Below, piece by piece: positions 1 to 6,064 of a stretch of DNA of 8,683 bases. The stretch lies in assembly GCA_003695135.1 (NCBI GenBank), contig RFIR01000016.1:1-8683 (forward strand), given 5' to 3'. Each line of letters starts with the position of its first letter. The first letter of the stretch is position 1. The position numbers were made by a program, and so were the translations under genes. Source of the stretch: Alphaproteobacteria bacterium (GTDB taxonomy: Bacteria; Pseudomonadota; Alphaproteobacteria; Rhodobacterales; Rhodobacteraceae). A model generated the notes under the pieces. That model was given only the letters and a program-made list of their open reading frames with translations. It was not told where the DNA came from and searched no databases.

Positions 1-41
1 AATATTTATTAAATAGGTGAAAATCATGGATAATCGCCGCC

Positions 42-79
42 GGCGCCGCATTTCGCGGCGCCCGGGCGAAGCGCCCGGG
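42..79. repeat. Two abutting GC-rich perfect hairpins
   Basis: The first inverted repeat pairs GGCGCCGC (42-49) with GCGGCGCC (55-62) around the loop ATTTC. The second pairs CCCGGGCG (61-68) with CGCCCGGG (72-79) around AAG. The two share bases 61-62, so they cannot both form completely. Neither is followed by a T-tract on either strand, so a standard intrinsic terminator is not supported. They could be a terminator-like or REP-like element for a gene left of the window. Confidence 0.55.
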
Positions 80-87
80 TCTGGCCA

Positions 88-195
88 GCAGGGTTTTGCA
101 GGGGTCTCTTCCAATTACTTTACGGGCACGCGATCATCATCCCTGCAAAGCCCTGTGCATTCTGTACATCAGCCTGCATCCACGAATTGCAGGGG
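88..195 (+). repeat. Long imperfect stem with an alternative pairing arm (possible structured RNA)
   Basis: Bases 89-105 can pair with 139-155 as a 17-bp stem of 15 Watson-Crick pairs plus two G·U wobbles (94·150 and 104·140), with a further wobble at 88·156. The loop is 106-138. The wobbles are pairs only in a + strand transcript; the minus-strand RNA would have A·C mismatches there. The right-hand arm (CCCTGCAA, 141-148) is also complementary to TTGCAGGG at 187-194, with a G·U at 140·195. The same arm could therefore pair with either flank in mutually exclusive structures. No known RNA family was recognised and no promoter or terminator for it is established. Function is unknown. Confidence 0.4.
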
Positions 196-407
196 CATTC
201 CGATCATTGCACATGGGCGAGGATGATAGCCTGGCCAAATGGCGCATTCGCCTTCAGCTCGGCAGACCGCCCCCCGGCGCCTGCCGGGTGATCACGCGCG
301 AGGGCCATGCGGATCGTCCGCGCCAACCACACCGACACCATCACCCCGCTCATGGCACGAAGCCGGGCGGCGGGCAGTGATCAGGGCGGCTGGTATTAGC
401 TTCATCC

Positions 408-431
408 GCCCGTGGCGCTTGCGACACGGGC
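408..431. repeat. 7-bp hairpin GCCCGTG / CACGGGC
   Basis: GCCCGTG at 408-414 is perfectly complementary to CACGGGC at 425-431 around a 10-base loop. It lies about 170 bases beyond the glmM stop codon in the direction of glmM transcription. With no T-run alongside, it is not a classical terminator, but it may help form a structured 3' end of the glmM transcript. Confidence 0.35.
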
Positions 432-441
432 AGCGCCCGCG

Positions 442-556
442 TTCGACGGGCTTACGCGACCCCACAGGGGCCACGGTCCCGTCTCACCCCACAGGCGGGC
501 GCTTCGCCTTCGACGCGCTTGCGCGGCGCCACTGGCGCCACGGTCGCATCTCACCC
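442..556. repeat. Imperfect tandem repeat, 67-base period, two copies
   Basis: Copy A (442-489) and copy B (509-556) match at 40 of 48 positions at a constant offset of 67 bases, without gaps. Each contains an inverted repeat at the same place, centred on 465 and 532. In copy A it is a CCCC/GGGG stem with loop ACA. In copy B it is a perfect GGCGCCA/TGGCGCC arm pair. The pair C461-G469 in A is replaced by G528-C536 in B, a double change that keeps the pairing. The repeat lies 46-160 bases past the glmM stop. A ten-base direct repeat, CCCTCGGGCG, also occurs at 554-563 and 571-580. The function is unknown; a dispersed palindromic element family is one possibility. Confidence 0.55.
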
Positions 557-601
557 TCGGGCGTGCGCTGCCCTCGGGCGTTGTGCATATCGGCCGGTCC
601 G

Positions 602-1942
602 CTACCCCGCCCGTGCCACCTCGGCGCTGATCGCCTCGACCACCTCGGCCAGAAGCGCGGGGTCCTCGCATTCGCCCATGACGCGGATCAAGGGCTCGGT
701 GCCCGACTTGCGGATCACCAGCCGGCCGGCCTCGCCCATGCGCGCCTCGCCCTCGGCGATGACCGAACGCACCGCATCGGTGTCCAGCGGATCGGTGCCG
801 TCATTGAACCGGACATTCTTCAGAAGCTGCGGCACCGGTTCGAACACCCGGCCCAGCTCGGAGAGCGACCGGTCGGTCTCCACCAGCGCCGCCAGCACCT
901 GCAGGGCCGCAATCAGCCCGTCGCCGGTGGTGGTGTAGTCGGACATCACGATGTGCCCCGACTGCTCGCCGCCCAGGTTGAAGCCCCGCTCGCGCATCGC
1001 CTCGACCACATAGCGGTCGCCGACCCGCGTGCGCCGCAGCTTCATGCCGCGGCCCTGCAGATGGCGCTCCAGGCCCAGATTGCTCATCACCGTGGCCACC
1101 AGCGTGTCGCGCACCAGCCGGCCCTTGGCATGCCAGCGCTCCGCAATCAGCGCCATGATCTGGTCGCCGTCGATCACCTCGCCCTTCTCGTCGACGACAA
1201 TGACCCGGTCCGCATCCCCGTCGAGCGCGATGCCGATATCGGCACCCTGCTCCACCACCGCCCGGCACACGGCCTGCGGATGCGTCGAGCCGCAATCCTC
1301 GTTGATGTTGTAGCCATTGGGCGACACAGACAAGGGCACGACATCGGCGCCCAGCTCCCACAACACCTCGGGTGCGGTGCGGTAGGCCGCGCCATTGGCG
1401 CAGTCGACGGCGATCTTCAGCCCGTCGAGCCGCAGCCCCTTGGGGAAGGTGGTCTTGGCGAATTCCATGTAGCGGCCGCGCGCATCGTCGATGCGGGTCG
1501 CCCGGCCGATGGCGATCGGCTCGGCCAGCTCCGGCGTCTCGTCGAGATAACGCTCGATCATCGCCTCGGCATCGTCGGAGAGCTTGTAGCCATCCGGCCC
1601 GAAGAACTTGATGCCGTTATCCTCGAACCCGTTATGCGAGGCCGAGATCATCACCCCCAGATCGGCGCGCATCGAGCGCGTCAGCATGCCCACCGCCGGG
1701 GTCGGGATCGGGCCGAACAGGAACACGTCCATCCCCACCGCGGTGAAGCCGCCGGTCATGGCGTATTCCAGCATGTAGCCTGACCGGCGGGTGTCCTTGC
1801 CGATCACCACCCGGTGCTGATGGCTGCCGGAGCGGAAGAACCGCCCCGCGGCCATGCCCAGCCGCATCGCCAGATCGGCGGTCATCACCTCGGAATTCGC
1901 CCGGCCGCGGACGCCATCCGTTCCGAACAGGCGGCGATTCAT
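602..1942 (-). CDS. glmM: Phosphoglucosamine mutase GlmM
   Basis: GlmM interconverts glucosamine-6-phosphate and glucosamine-1-phosphate in the cytoplasm, the step feeding UDP-GlcNAc synthesis for peptidoglycan and lipopolysaccharide. The 446-residue product has the normal family length and starts with the typical MNRRLFGTDGVRG. All active-site blocks of the alpha-D-phosphohexomutase family are visible. The phosphoserine loop ISASHN carries Ser102, the Mg-binding DGDADR is at 241-246 (Asp241, 243, 245), the sugar-binding GEQSGH is at 325-330, and the phosphate-binding RKSGTEPLIR is at 411-420. The Ser102 and Asp241 numbering matches the E. coli enzyme. The start at 1942 is chosen because AGGAG lies just upstream and homologues begin there; an in-frame extension to 2029 is open but lacks family sequence. 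The gene is divergent from the sulfur cluster and followed by the gene-free region, so it is probably monocistronic here. Confidence 0.97.
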   Translation of the reverse strand: MNRRLFGTDGVRGRANSEVMTADLAMRLGMAAGRFFRSGSHQHRVVIGKDTRRSGYMLEYAMTGGFTAVGMDVFLFGPIPTPAVGMLTRSMRADLGVMISASHNGFEDNGIKFFGPDGYKLSDDAEAMIERYLDETPELAEPIAIGRATRIDDARGRYMEFAKTTFPKGLRLDGLKIAVDCANGAAYRTAPEVLWELGADVVPLSVSPNGYNINEDCGSTHPQAVCRAVVEQGADIGIALDGDADRVIVVDEKGEVIDGDQIMALIAERWHAKGRLVRDTLVATVMSNLGLERHLQGRGMKLRRTRVGDRYVVEAMRERGFNLGGEQSGHIVMSDYTTTGDGLIAALQVLAALVETDRSLSELGRVFEPVPQLLKNVRFNDGTDPLDTDAVRSVIAEGEARMGEAGRLVIRKSGTEPLIRVMGECEDPALLAEVVEAISAEVARAG

Positions 1943-2026
1943 CGCGTTCTCCTTGCTCGTGCCCCGGCTCCGCTTGTGTCCCATTCGGGTCCCGATCTCA
2001 AGCGGGCATGGGGTCGCTGTATTTAA

Positions 2027-2055
2027 CATATATAGAACGTGTAATTAATTGTGAA
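2027..2055 (-). promoter_or_regulatory. Candidate glmM promoter
   Basis: On the minus strand TTCACA (2055-2050) is separated by 17 bases from TATATG (2032-2027), within the AT-rich patch between the two divergent units. This would give a glmM leader of roughly 80 bases. The motifs are imperfect and AT-rich DNA gives many chance matches, so this is a suggestion only. Confidence 0.3.
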
Positions 2056-2076
2056 CCGGATTATCTTGTGTAAAAT
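2049..2076 (+). promoter_or_regulatory. Candidate promoter of the sulfur-assimilation operon
   Basis: TTGTGA (2049-2054) and TAAAAT (2071-2076) are 16 bases apart, in the same AT-rich patch as the glmM promoter candidate, about 75-80 bases before the first gene of the cluster. The -35-like element overlaps the oppositely oriented one proposed for glmM, so the two promoters would be back to back. Support is motif similarity and position only. Confidence 0.35.
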
Positions 2077-2090
2077 TCATAATCACACAA
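2059..2090. promoter_or_regulatory. Interleaved inverted repeats, possible operator
   Basis: Two perfect six-base inverted repeats interlock here. GATTAT (2059-2064) matches ATAATC (2079-2084), and TTGTGT (2066-2071) matches ACACAA (2085-2090). They cover the proposed -10 element of the sulfur operon, where a repressor or activator of sulfur assimilation could bind. The responsible regulator is not identifiable from this window, and AT-rich sequence makes short repeats less surprising. Confidence 0.35.
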
Positions 2091-2153
2091 AATATCCCAG
2101 TGAACCCAATTACCCATCTCGATGTCGGAAAATCCGGCCGAAAGGACGACAGA

Positions 2154-2459
2154 ATGGCCCGTGCGCAGCATCCCGTGATCCTCACCGCCCAGGATCTGAT
2201 CGAGGGCGACGCAGTCTGGTGGACCGGCACCGGCTGGAGCCGCAACCTCGCCCATGCTCTGGTCTACAACGATCCCGCGGCCGCCGACGCGGCCGAAGCA
2301 CGGCTGGCCGCCGAGGAATCCCGCGTCGTCGGCGTCTACCGGGTCGAGGTCGATCCGGCGCCGGTGCCGCGGCCGATCCTGCGGCGCGAGGCGATCCGTG
2401 CAGACGGCCGGCCAAGCTTTGCCTATCGCCCGCAAGGCGCTGCACGGCGCGCCGCGTGA
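2154..2459 (+). CDS. DUF2849 family protein of the sulfite-reduction cluster
   Basis: This 101-residue, probably cytoplasmic protein has no signal peptide or membrane segment. It resembles the alphaproteobacterial DUF2849 family: an N-terminal segment VILTAQDLIEGDAVWW (8-23), a tryptophan-containing GWSRNLAHALVY (27-38), an acidic/alanine helix, VVGVYRVEV (58-66), and a C-terminal RREAIRADGRPSF (77-89). Its biochemical role is unknown; the family is known mainly for sitting beside cysI and related genes. The ATG at 2154 is preferred over an upstream GTG at 2100 because AAAGGA lies seven bases before it and the family sequence begins there. Its stop is only 7 bases before the sulfite reductase start, and that gene's ribosome binding site overlaps the stop, which suggests coupled translation. 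Confidence 0.85.
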   Translation: MARAQHPVILTAQDLIEGDAVWWTGTGWSRNLAHALVYNDPAAADAAEARLAAEESRVVGVYRVEVDPAPVPRPILRREAIRADGRPSFAYRPQGAARRAA

Positions 2460-2466
2460 GGGTCCC

Positions 2467-4125
2467 ATGTACCATTATGACGATTTCGACGCCCAGCTGG
2501 TGCGCGAGCGCGTCGCACAGTTCCGCGATCAGGTGGCGCGGCGGCTCGATGGCAGCCTGACCGAGGAGGAGTTCAAGCCGCTGAGGCTGATGAACGGCCT
2601 CTATCTGCAGCTGCACGCCTACATGCTGCGGGTGGCCATCCCCTATGGCACGCTCAATTCGCGGCAGATGCGCCAGCTCGCCATGATCTCGGAACGCTGG
2701 GACCGCGGCTACGGCCATTTCACCACCCGCCAGAACATCCAGTTCAACTGGCCGCGGCTGGCCGATGTGCCCGACATGCTCGACGCGCTGGCCGAGGTGG
2801 AGATGCACGCCATCCAGAGCTCGGGCAACTGCATCCGCAACGTCACCTCCGACCCCTTTGCCGGGGTTGCCGCCGACGAGATCGAGGATCCGCGCATCAC
2901 CGCCGAGTTGCTGCGGCAGTGGTCGACGCTGCACCCCGAATTCACCTTTCTCGGCCGCAAGTTCAAGATCGCCGTCAGCGCGGCGAGGCAGGACCGCGCC
3001 GCAATCCGCGTCCATGATATCGGGCTTGAGGTGCGGCGCGATGCCGCCGGCAATCCCGGCTACCGCGTGCTGGTCGGCGGCGGTCAGGGCCGCACGCCGA
3101 TGATCGCGAAGGAGCTGCGCGCCTTTCTGCCCCGGGCCGACCTTCTAGCCTATCTCGAGGCGGTGCTGCGCGTCTACAACCTGATGGGCCGGCGCGACAA
3201 CAAGTTCAAGGCGCGCATCAAGATCCTTGTCCACGAGCTTGGAATCGAACGGTTTGGCGAGATGGTCGAGTCCGAATTCGAGGCGCTCGACCGCAGCGAA
3301 GAGGTGCCGGTGGCGGCGGAATTCGCCCGCATCGCCCGCCATTTCGCCCCGCCCGACTACCCGCCGGCCGAGGACGAGCCGGAGGCGCTCGACCGGGCGC
3401 TGGCGGCGCATTCGGACTTCGCCGACTGGGTCGCGCGCAACGGCTTTGCCCATCGCGAGCCCGGCTACCTCGCCGTGACGGTCTCGCTCAAGCCGATCGG
3501 CGGTGCGCCGGGTGACGTGACCGCCGAGCAGATGCGGGTGCTGGCCGAGGCCGCCGAGCGCTTCTCGCTGGGCGAGTTGCGGGTCACGCATGAGCAGAAC
3601 ATCGTCCTGCCCCATGTACGCAAGTCCGATCTGTTCGCGCTGTGGCATCTGTTGCGCGGCCACGGGCTCGACACCGCCAATCGCGGGCTGATCACCGACA
3701 TCATCGCCTGCCCGGGGCTGGATTACTGCGCGCTGGCCACCGCGCGCTCGATTCCCGTCGCGCAGGCGATCAGTGAACGTTTCGCCGATCCCGCCCGGCA
3801 GCGGGAAATCGGTTCACTTTCCATTAAGATTTCGGGCTGTATCAATGCCTGCGGCCACCACCATGTCGGGGCGATCGGCATCCTAGGGCTCGACCGGGCC
3901 GGGGTGGAATCCTATCAGATCACCCTCGGCGGCGATCCGGCCAACGAAGCCAGCCTCGGCGAGCGTACTGGGCCCGGCTTTCCGTTCGAGCAGGTACCGG
4001 AGGTGGTCGAGCAGATCGTCGACACCTATCTGGCGCTGCGCATGCCGGGTGAAGGCTTTCTGCAAACCTACAGGAGGGTCGGAATGACCCCGTTCAGGGA
4101 GGCGCTCTATGCCGGTGCTGCGTGA
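2467..4125 (+). CDS. cysI: Assimilatory sulfite reductase hemoprotein (nitrite/sulfite reductase family)
   Basis: This 552-residue cytoplasmic enzyme belongs to the siroheme/[4Fe-4S] nitrite and sulfite reductase family, catalysing a six-electron reduction of sulfite to sulfide. It shows the duplicated layout: ferredoxin-like half domains near 45-110 and 330-400, each followed by a siroheme/Fe-S half. Cluster ligands are Cys415 and Cys421 (CPGLDYC) and Cys458 and Cys462 (CINAC). Basic residues expected around siroheme and substrate are Arg88 (TTRQN), Arg124 (NCIRN) and the KFK pair Lys165/Lys167. Family members also reduce nitrite; sulfite is inferred from the adjacent cysH and DUF934 genes. 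No CysJ-like flavoprotein is nearby, so a ferredoxin or flavodoxin donor is possible. A GAGGG motif overlaps the upstream stop, supporting the start. It overlaps the next gene by 17 bases. Confidence 0.93.
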   Translation: MYHYDDFDAQLVRERVAQFRDQVARRLDGSLTEEEFKPLRLMNGLYLQLHAYMLRVAIPYGTLNSRQMRQLAMISERWDRGYGHFTTRQNIQFNWPRLADVPDMLDALAEVEMHAIQSSGNCIRNVTSDPFAGVAADEIEDPRITAELLRQWSTLHPEFTFLGRKFKIAVSAARQDRAAIRVHDIGLEVRRDAAGNPGYRVLVGGGQGRTPMIAKELRAFLPRADLLAYLEAVLRVYNLMGRRDNKFKARIKILVHELGIERFGEMVESEFEALDRSEEVPVAAEFARIARHFAPPDYPPAEDEPEALDRALAAHSDFADWVARNGFAHREPGYLAVTVSLKPIGGAPGDVTAEQMRVLAEAAERFSLGELRVTHEQNIVLPHVRKSDLFALWHLLRGHGLDTANRGLITDIIACPGLDYCALATARSIPVAQAISERFADPARQREIGSLSIKISGCINACGHHHVGAIGILGLDRAGVESYQITLGGDPANEASLGERTGPGFPFEQVPEVVEQIVDTYLALRMPGEGFLQTYRRVGMTPFREALYAGAA

Positions 4126-4618
4126 CGCGAGCGGGGTGATCGCCGACAGCTGGATCCGGGTGGACCATGCCGGCGAGATCGCCGACGGGATGAAGGTGAT
4201 CCTGCCCTGGAGCGAGGATTTTGCGCCGCCTGCCGGCCTGCCCTCCTTCATGCTCGGGCTGCACCTTCCCAACGACATCGAGACCGCGAAGGTCGCGCCG
4301 CATCTTGCGCGGCTGGGGCTGATCTCGGTCGATTTCCCCTCATTCGCCGACGGGCGCGGCTTCTCGCTCGGCCGCCGGCTGCGCAATCTGGGCTTTCGCG
4401 GCCGCCTGCGGGCCTGCGGGCCGGTCATCGCCGATCAGTTCGCCTATCTGCTGGCCTGCGGCTATGACGAGGTGGAGACCCCCGAAAGCCTCGACCGGCG
4501 CCAGCCCCAGCCGCAATGGGAACGCGCGCTGCGTGCCATCTCGCGCGGCTATCAGCCAGGCTATGCCGGCGGGCGCAGCGTGATGCAGCTGCGCCACCAG
4601 TACGGGATGGAGCCGTGA
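4109..4618 (+). CDS. DUF934 family protein, cysI/cysH companion
   Basis: This 169-residue soluble protein matches the DUF934 pattern. The conserved core is visible at about 75-123: a DFPSFADGRGFSLGRRLR stretch, then a GFRGRLRACGPVIADQ stretch, then LLACGYDEVE. The N-terminal half is more variable. Some databases call the family a probable oxidoreductase of sulfite reduction, but I see no cofactor motif: only two cysteines (103 and 117) and no Rossmann glycine pattern. The molecular role is therefore unknown and its association with sulfite reductase rests on gene linkage. The ATG at 4109 has GGGAGG six bases upstream. The gene overlaps cysI by 17 bases and ends in a GTGA stop/start overlap with cysH, so translation of all three is likely coupled. 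Confidence 0.88.
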   Translation: MPVLRDASGVIADSWIRVDHAGEIADGMKVILPWSEDFAPPAGLPSFMLGLHLPNDIETAKVAPHLARLGLISVDFPSFADGRGFSLGRRLRNLGFRGRLRACGPVIADQFAYLLACGYDEVETPESLDRRQPQPQWERALRAISRGYQPGYAGGRSVMQLRHQYGMEP

Positions 4619-5373
4619 GCGCACGGCGCGGCTGCGCTTCGGGCGACCGGCTGATCTCGCTGCCCGCCGGAACGGTGGCCGCGGCGCTCGACCGGCTGGC
4701 GCGGGATCGTACGCCGCAGGCGATCCTGGATCTGGCGATGCGGCAGGGGTTCTGCGACCGCATCGCGCTGGTCTCCTCCTTCGGGGCCGAGAGCGCGGCC
4801 CTATTGCACATGGTGGCCGAGATCGACCGCACCACCCCGGTGCTGTTTCTTCAGACCGGCATGCTGTTTGCCCAGACGCTCGCCTATCAGCAGGAGCTGG
4901 CCGAACGGCTCGGCCTTGGCGATGTGCGGCTGATCCGGCCCGATCCGGAGGCGCTGGCACAGGCCGACCCCGCCGGGCGGCTGCACGCCTCCGATCCCGA
5001 TGCCTGCTGCCATCTGCGCAAGACCGCGCCGCTCACGCGCGCGCTGGAGCCCTTCGATGCCTGGATCACCGGACGCAAGCGCTACCAGTCGGCCTCGCGC
5101 GCCGGGCTCGCCGTCTTCGAGGCCGATGCCGATGGCCGGATCAAGGTCAATCCGCTGGCGCGATGGGACGCGGTCATGATCCGCGACTACATGAACGCGC
5201 ATGATCTGCCGCTGCATCCGCTTGTCGGCGAAGGCTATCCGTCCATCGGCTGCGCCCCCTGCACCACACCGGTCGCACCGGGCGAGGATGTCCGCGCCGG
5301 GCGCTGGCGCGACCGGGGCAAGGCCGAATGCGGCATCCATTTCGAGGGCGGTCGCGCGCGGCGCAGCGCCTGA
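4615..5373 (+). CDS. cysH: Adenylylsulfate (APS) reductase, CysH family
   Basis: The product reduces activated sulfate to sulfite in the cytoplasm with thioredoxin or glutathione as electron source. With the GTG start it has 252 residues, normal for the family. Visible motifs are the nucleotide-binding SSFGAESAALLHM (54-66), VLFLQTGMLFAQTLAY (76-91), CCHLRKTAPL (131-140), WITGRKRYQSASR (150-162), and a tail with CAPC (213-216) and the catalytic ECGIH (Cys239). The Cys131-Cys132 and Cys213/Cys216 pairs are the four ligands of the [4Fe-4S] cluster that marks APS reductases, as opposed to the cluster-free PAPS reductase of E. coli, so APS is the likely substrate. The GTG at 4615 overlaps the DUF934 stop as GTGA; a longer in-frame ATG at 4516 would lie deep in the preceding gene. 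Start confidence is moderate. Confidence 0.92.
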   Translation: MSARRGCASGDRLISLPAGTVAAALDRLARDRTPQAILDLAMRQGFCDRIALVSSFGAESAALLHMVAEIDRTTPVLFLQTGMLFAQTLAYQQELAERLGLGDVRLIRPDPEALAQADPAGRLHASDPDACCHLRKTAPLTRALEPFDAWITGRKRYQSASRAGLAVFEADADGRIKVNPLARWDAVMIRDYMNAHDLPLHPLVGEGYPSIGCAPCTTPVAPGEDVRAGRWRDRGKAECGIHFEGGRARRSA

Positions 5374-5419
5374 TTGCCGCCTCGCCGCGCCGGCCGCTGC
5401 CTGCTAGGATGGCTGGCAG

Positions 5420-6064
5420 ATGCAACGCTGGATACTCATCGCGGCCGGTCTGGGACTGGTCCTGTTCTACGGCCTGGGCGGATGGCGCGGGCTGTTCGGC
5501 AGCCCGACAGCCGGTCTGCGCGATCCGGCCGGGGTCGCGGCGTTCCTGACCGGGCCGGTGGATTTCAACGCCAGCCCCGTCCCCGCGACTGTCCGGGTGC
5601 GCGGCGCGGACGGGATGGAGCCGCTGATCGCCGATCCCGGCCGGGTCGGCATCGTGGTCACCTGGGCCAGCTGGTGCGCGATCTGCCGCGAGGAGCTGCC
5701 CGTGCTCGCGCGTCTGCAGGAAGAGACCGGCATCCCCGTCCGCGCCGTTTCGGTCGAGCCGCGCGACAGCATGGCGGCAATCGCGGCCTATCTGCGTCGG
5801 CGCGGGCTCGATGGCTTCGCCCCGCTGCACGACGAGAACGGCGCGCTGGTCGAGATGATTGGCGTCCAGGCCATACCCGTCAGCCTGGTCATCGACCGCT
5901 TCGGGCAGGTGGTGGGCCGATTCGTCGGCCGCGGCCCCTGGGCGCAGAAAGAGACGCGCGACTGGCTCGCCGCGCTCGGCGCCGCGAAAGACCCCGCCGA
6001 AAGCCGCGCCCTTCTCGCCCGCTTCACCGGCCGGACCGTTCAGCCCGTCCCCGCCTCGCCATAG
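5420..6064 (+). CDS. Membrane-anchored TlpA/ResA-like thioredoxin-fold protein
   Basis: The 214-residue product has an N-terminal hydrophobic stretch (about 4-26) that reads as an uncleaved anchor or signal, placing the thioredoxin domain in the periplasm. The redox motif is WASWCAIC (Cys86, Cys89), followed by the helix REELPVLARLQ and, later, GVQAIPVSLVIDRFGQ with the expected cis-proline at 153. Proteins of this kind usually reduce or exchange disulfides in periplasmic partners, for example in cytochrome c maturation; the partner here is unknown. The CAIC dipeptide is unusual compared with CGPC or CPPC. The gene starts 46 bases after cysH with no clear terminator between, so it may share the transcript. 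AGGA about ten bases before the ATG is a fair ribosome site. Its last 25 bases overlap nhaA on the opposite strand. Confidence 0.85.
   Translation: MQRWILIAAGLGLVLFYGLGGWRGLFGSPTAGLRDPAGVAAFLTGPVDFNASPVPATVRVRGADGMEPLIADPGRVGIVVTWASWCAICREELPVLARLQEETGIPVRAVSVEPRDSMAAIAAYLRRRGLDGFAPLHDENGALVEMIGVQAIPVSLVIDRFGQVVGRFVGRGPWAQKETRDWLAALGAAKDPAESRALLARFTGRTVQPVPASP

Larger units (their letters stand above)
1..601. other. Gene-free, repeat-rich intergenic region downstream of glmM
   Basis: No convincing protein gene is visible in these 600 bases. The open frames are short or shifted, rich in Arg/Pro/Gly/Ala, and lack good ribosome binding sites. The first ~30 bases are strikingly AT-rich for this genome, as if a promoter of something left of the window lies here. 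The rest holds several secondary-structure elements, listed separately: twin GC hairpins (42-79), a long + strand stem with an alternative partner (89-195), a GC hairpin at 273-288 (CCCGGC, loop GCCT, GCCGGG), a 7-bp hairpin at 408-431, and a degenerate tandem repeat (442-556). A 49-codon minus-strand frame (353 down to 204) opens with ATG but has no visible Shine-Dalgarno and no recognised family. I did not recognise tRNA, tmRNA, RNase P RNA or SRP RNA signatures. Confidence 0.6.

Noticed and set aside
17..226. 69-codon + strand frame at the left edge (starts GTG/ATG)
   Set aside because: The upstream AT-rich stretch and start are tempting, but the product is arginine-rich low-complexity sequence and the frame runs through the hairpins and stem, which explain the conserved-looking structure better.
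440..452. GTTCGA resembling a tRNA T-loop
   Set aside because: The surrounding bases give no acceptor stem, anticodon arm or D-arm, and the motif recurs in modified form as part of the 67-base repeat.
408..601. Rho-independent terminator for glmM
   Set aside because: Hairpins exist, but none is followed by a T-tract in the glmM direction, so an intrinsic terminator cannot be claimed.
402..671. 89-codon minus-strand frame spanning the end of glmM and the tandem repeat
   Set aside because: It overlaps the glmM C-terminus in another frame and its Gly/Arg-rich product only reflects the repeat DNA.
239..1783. 514-codon + strand open frame opposite glmM
   Set aside because: It is a shadow of glmM on the other strand: the product is rich in His/Arg/Ala with no domain, while the minus frame carries all GlmM active-site motifs.
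1943..2029. N-terminal extension of GlmM to an upstream start
   Set aside because: The added residues have no family similarity, and the AGGAG site sits just before the start at 1942.
2467..4125. Nitrite reductase (NirA) identity for the hemoprotein
   Set aside because: Family motifs do not separate nitrite from sulfite reductases reliably, but the flanking cysH, DUF934 and DUF2849 genes point to sulfite; no nitrate-assimilation gene is present.
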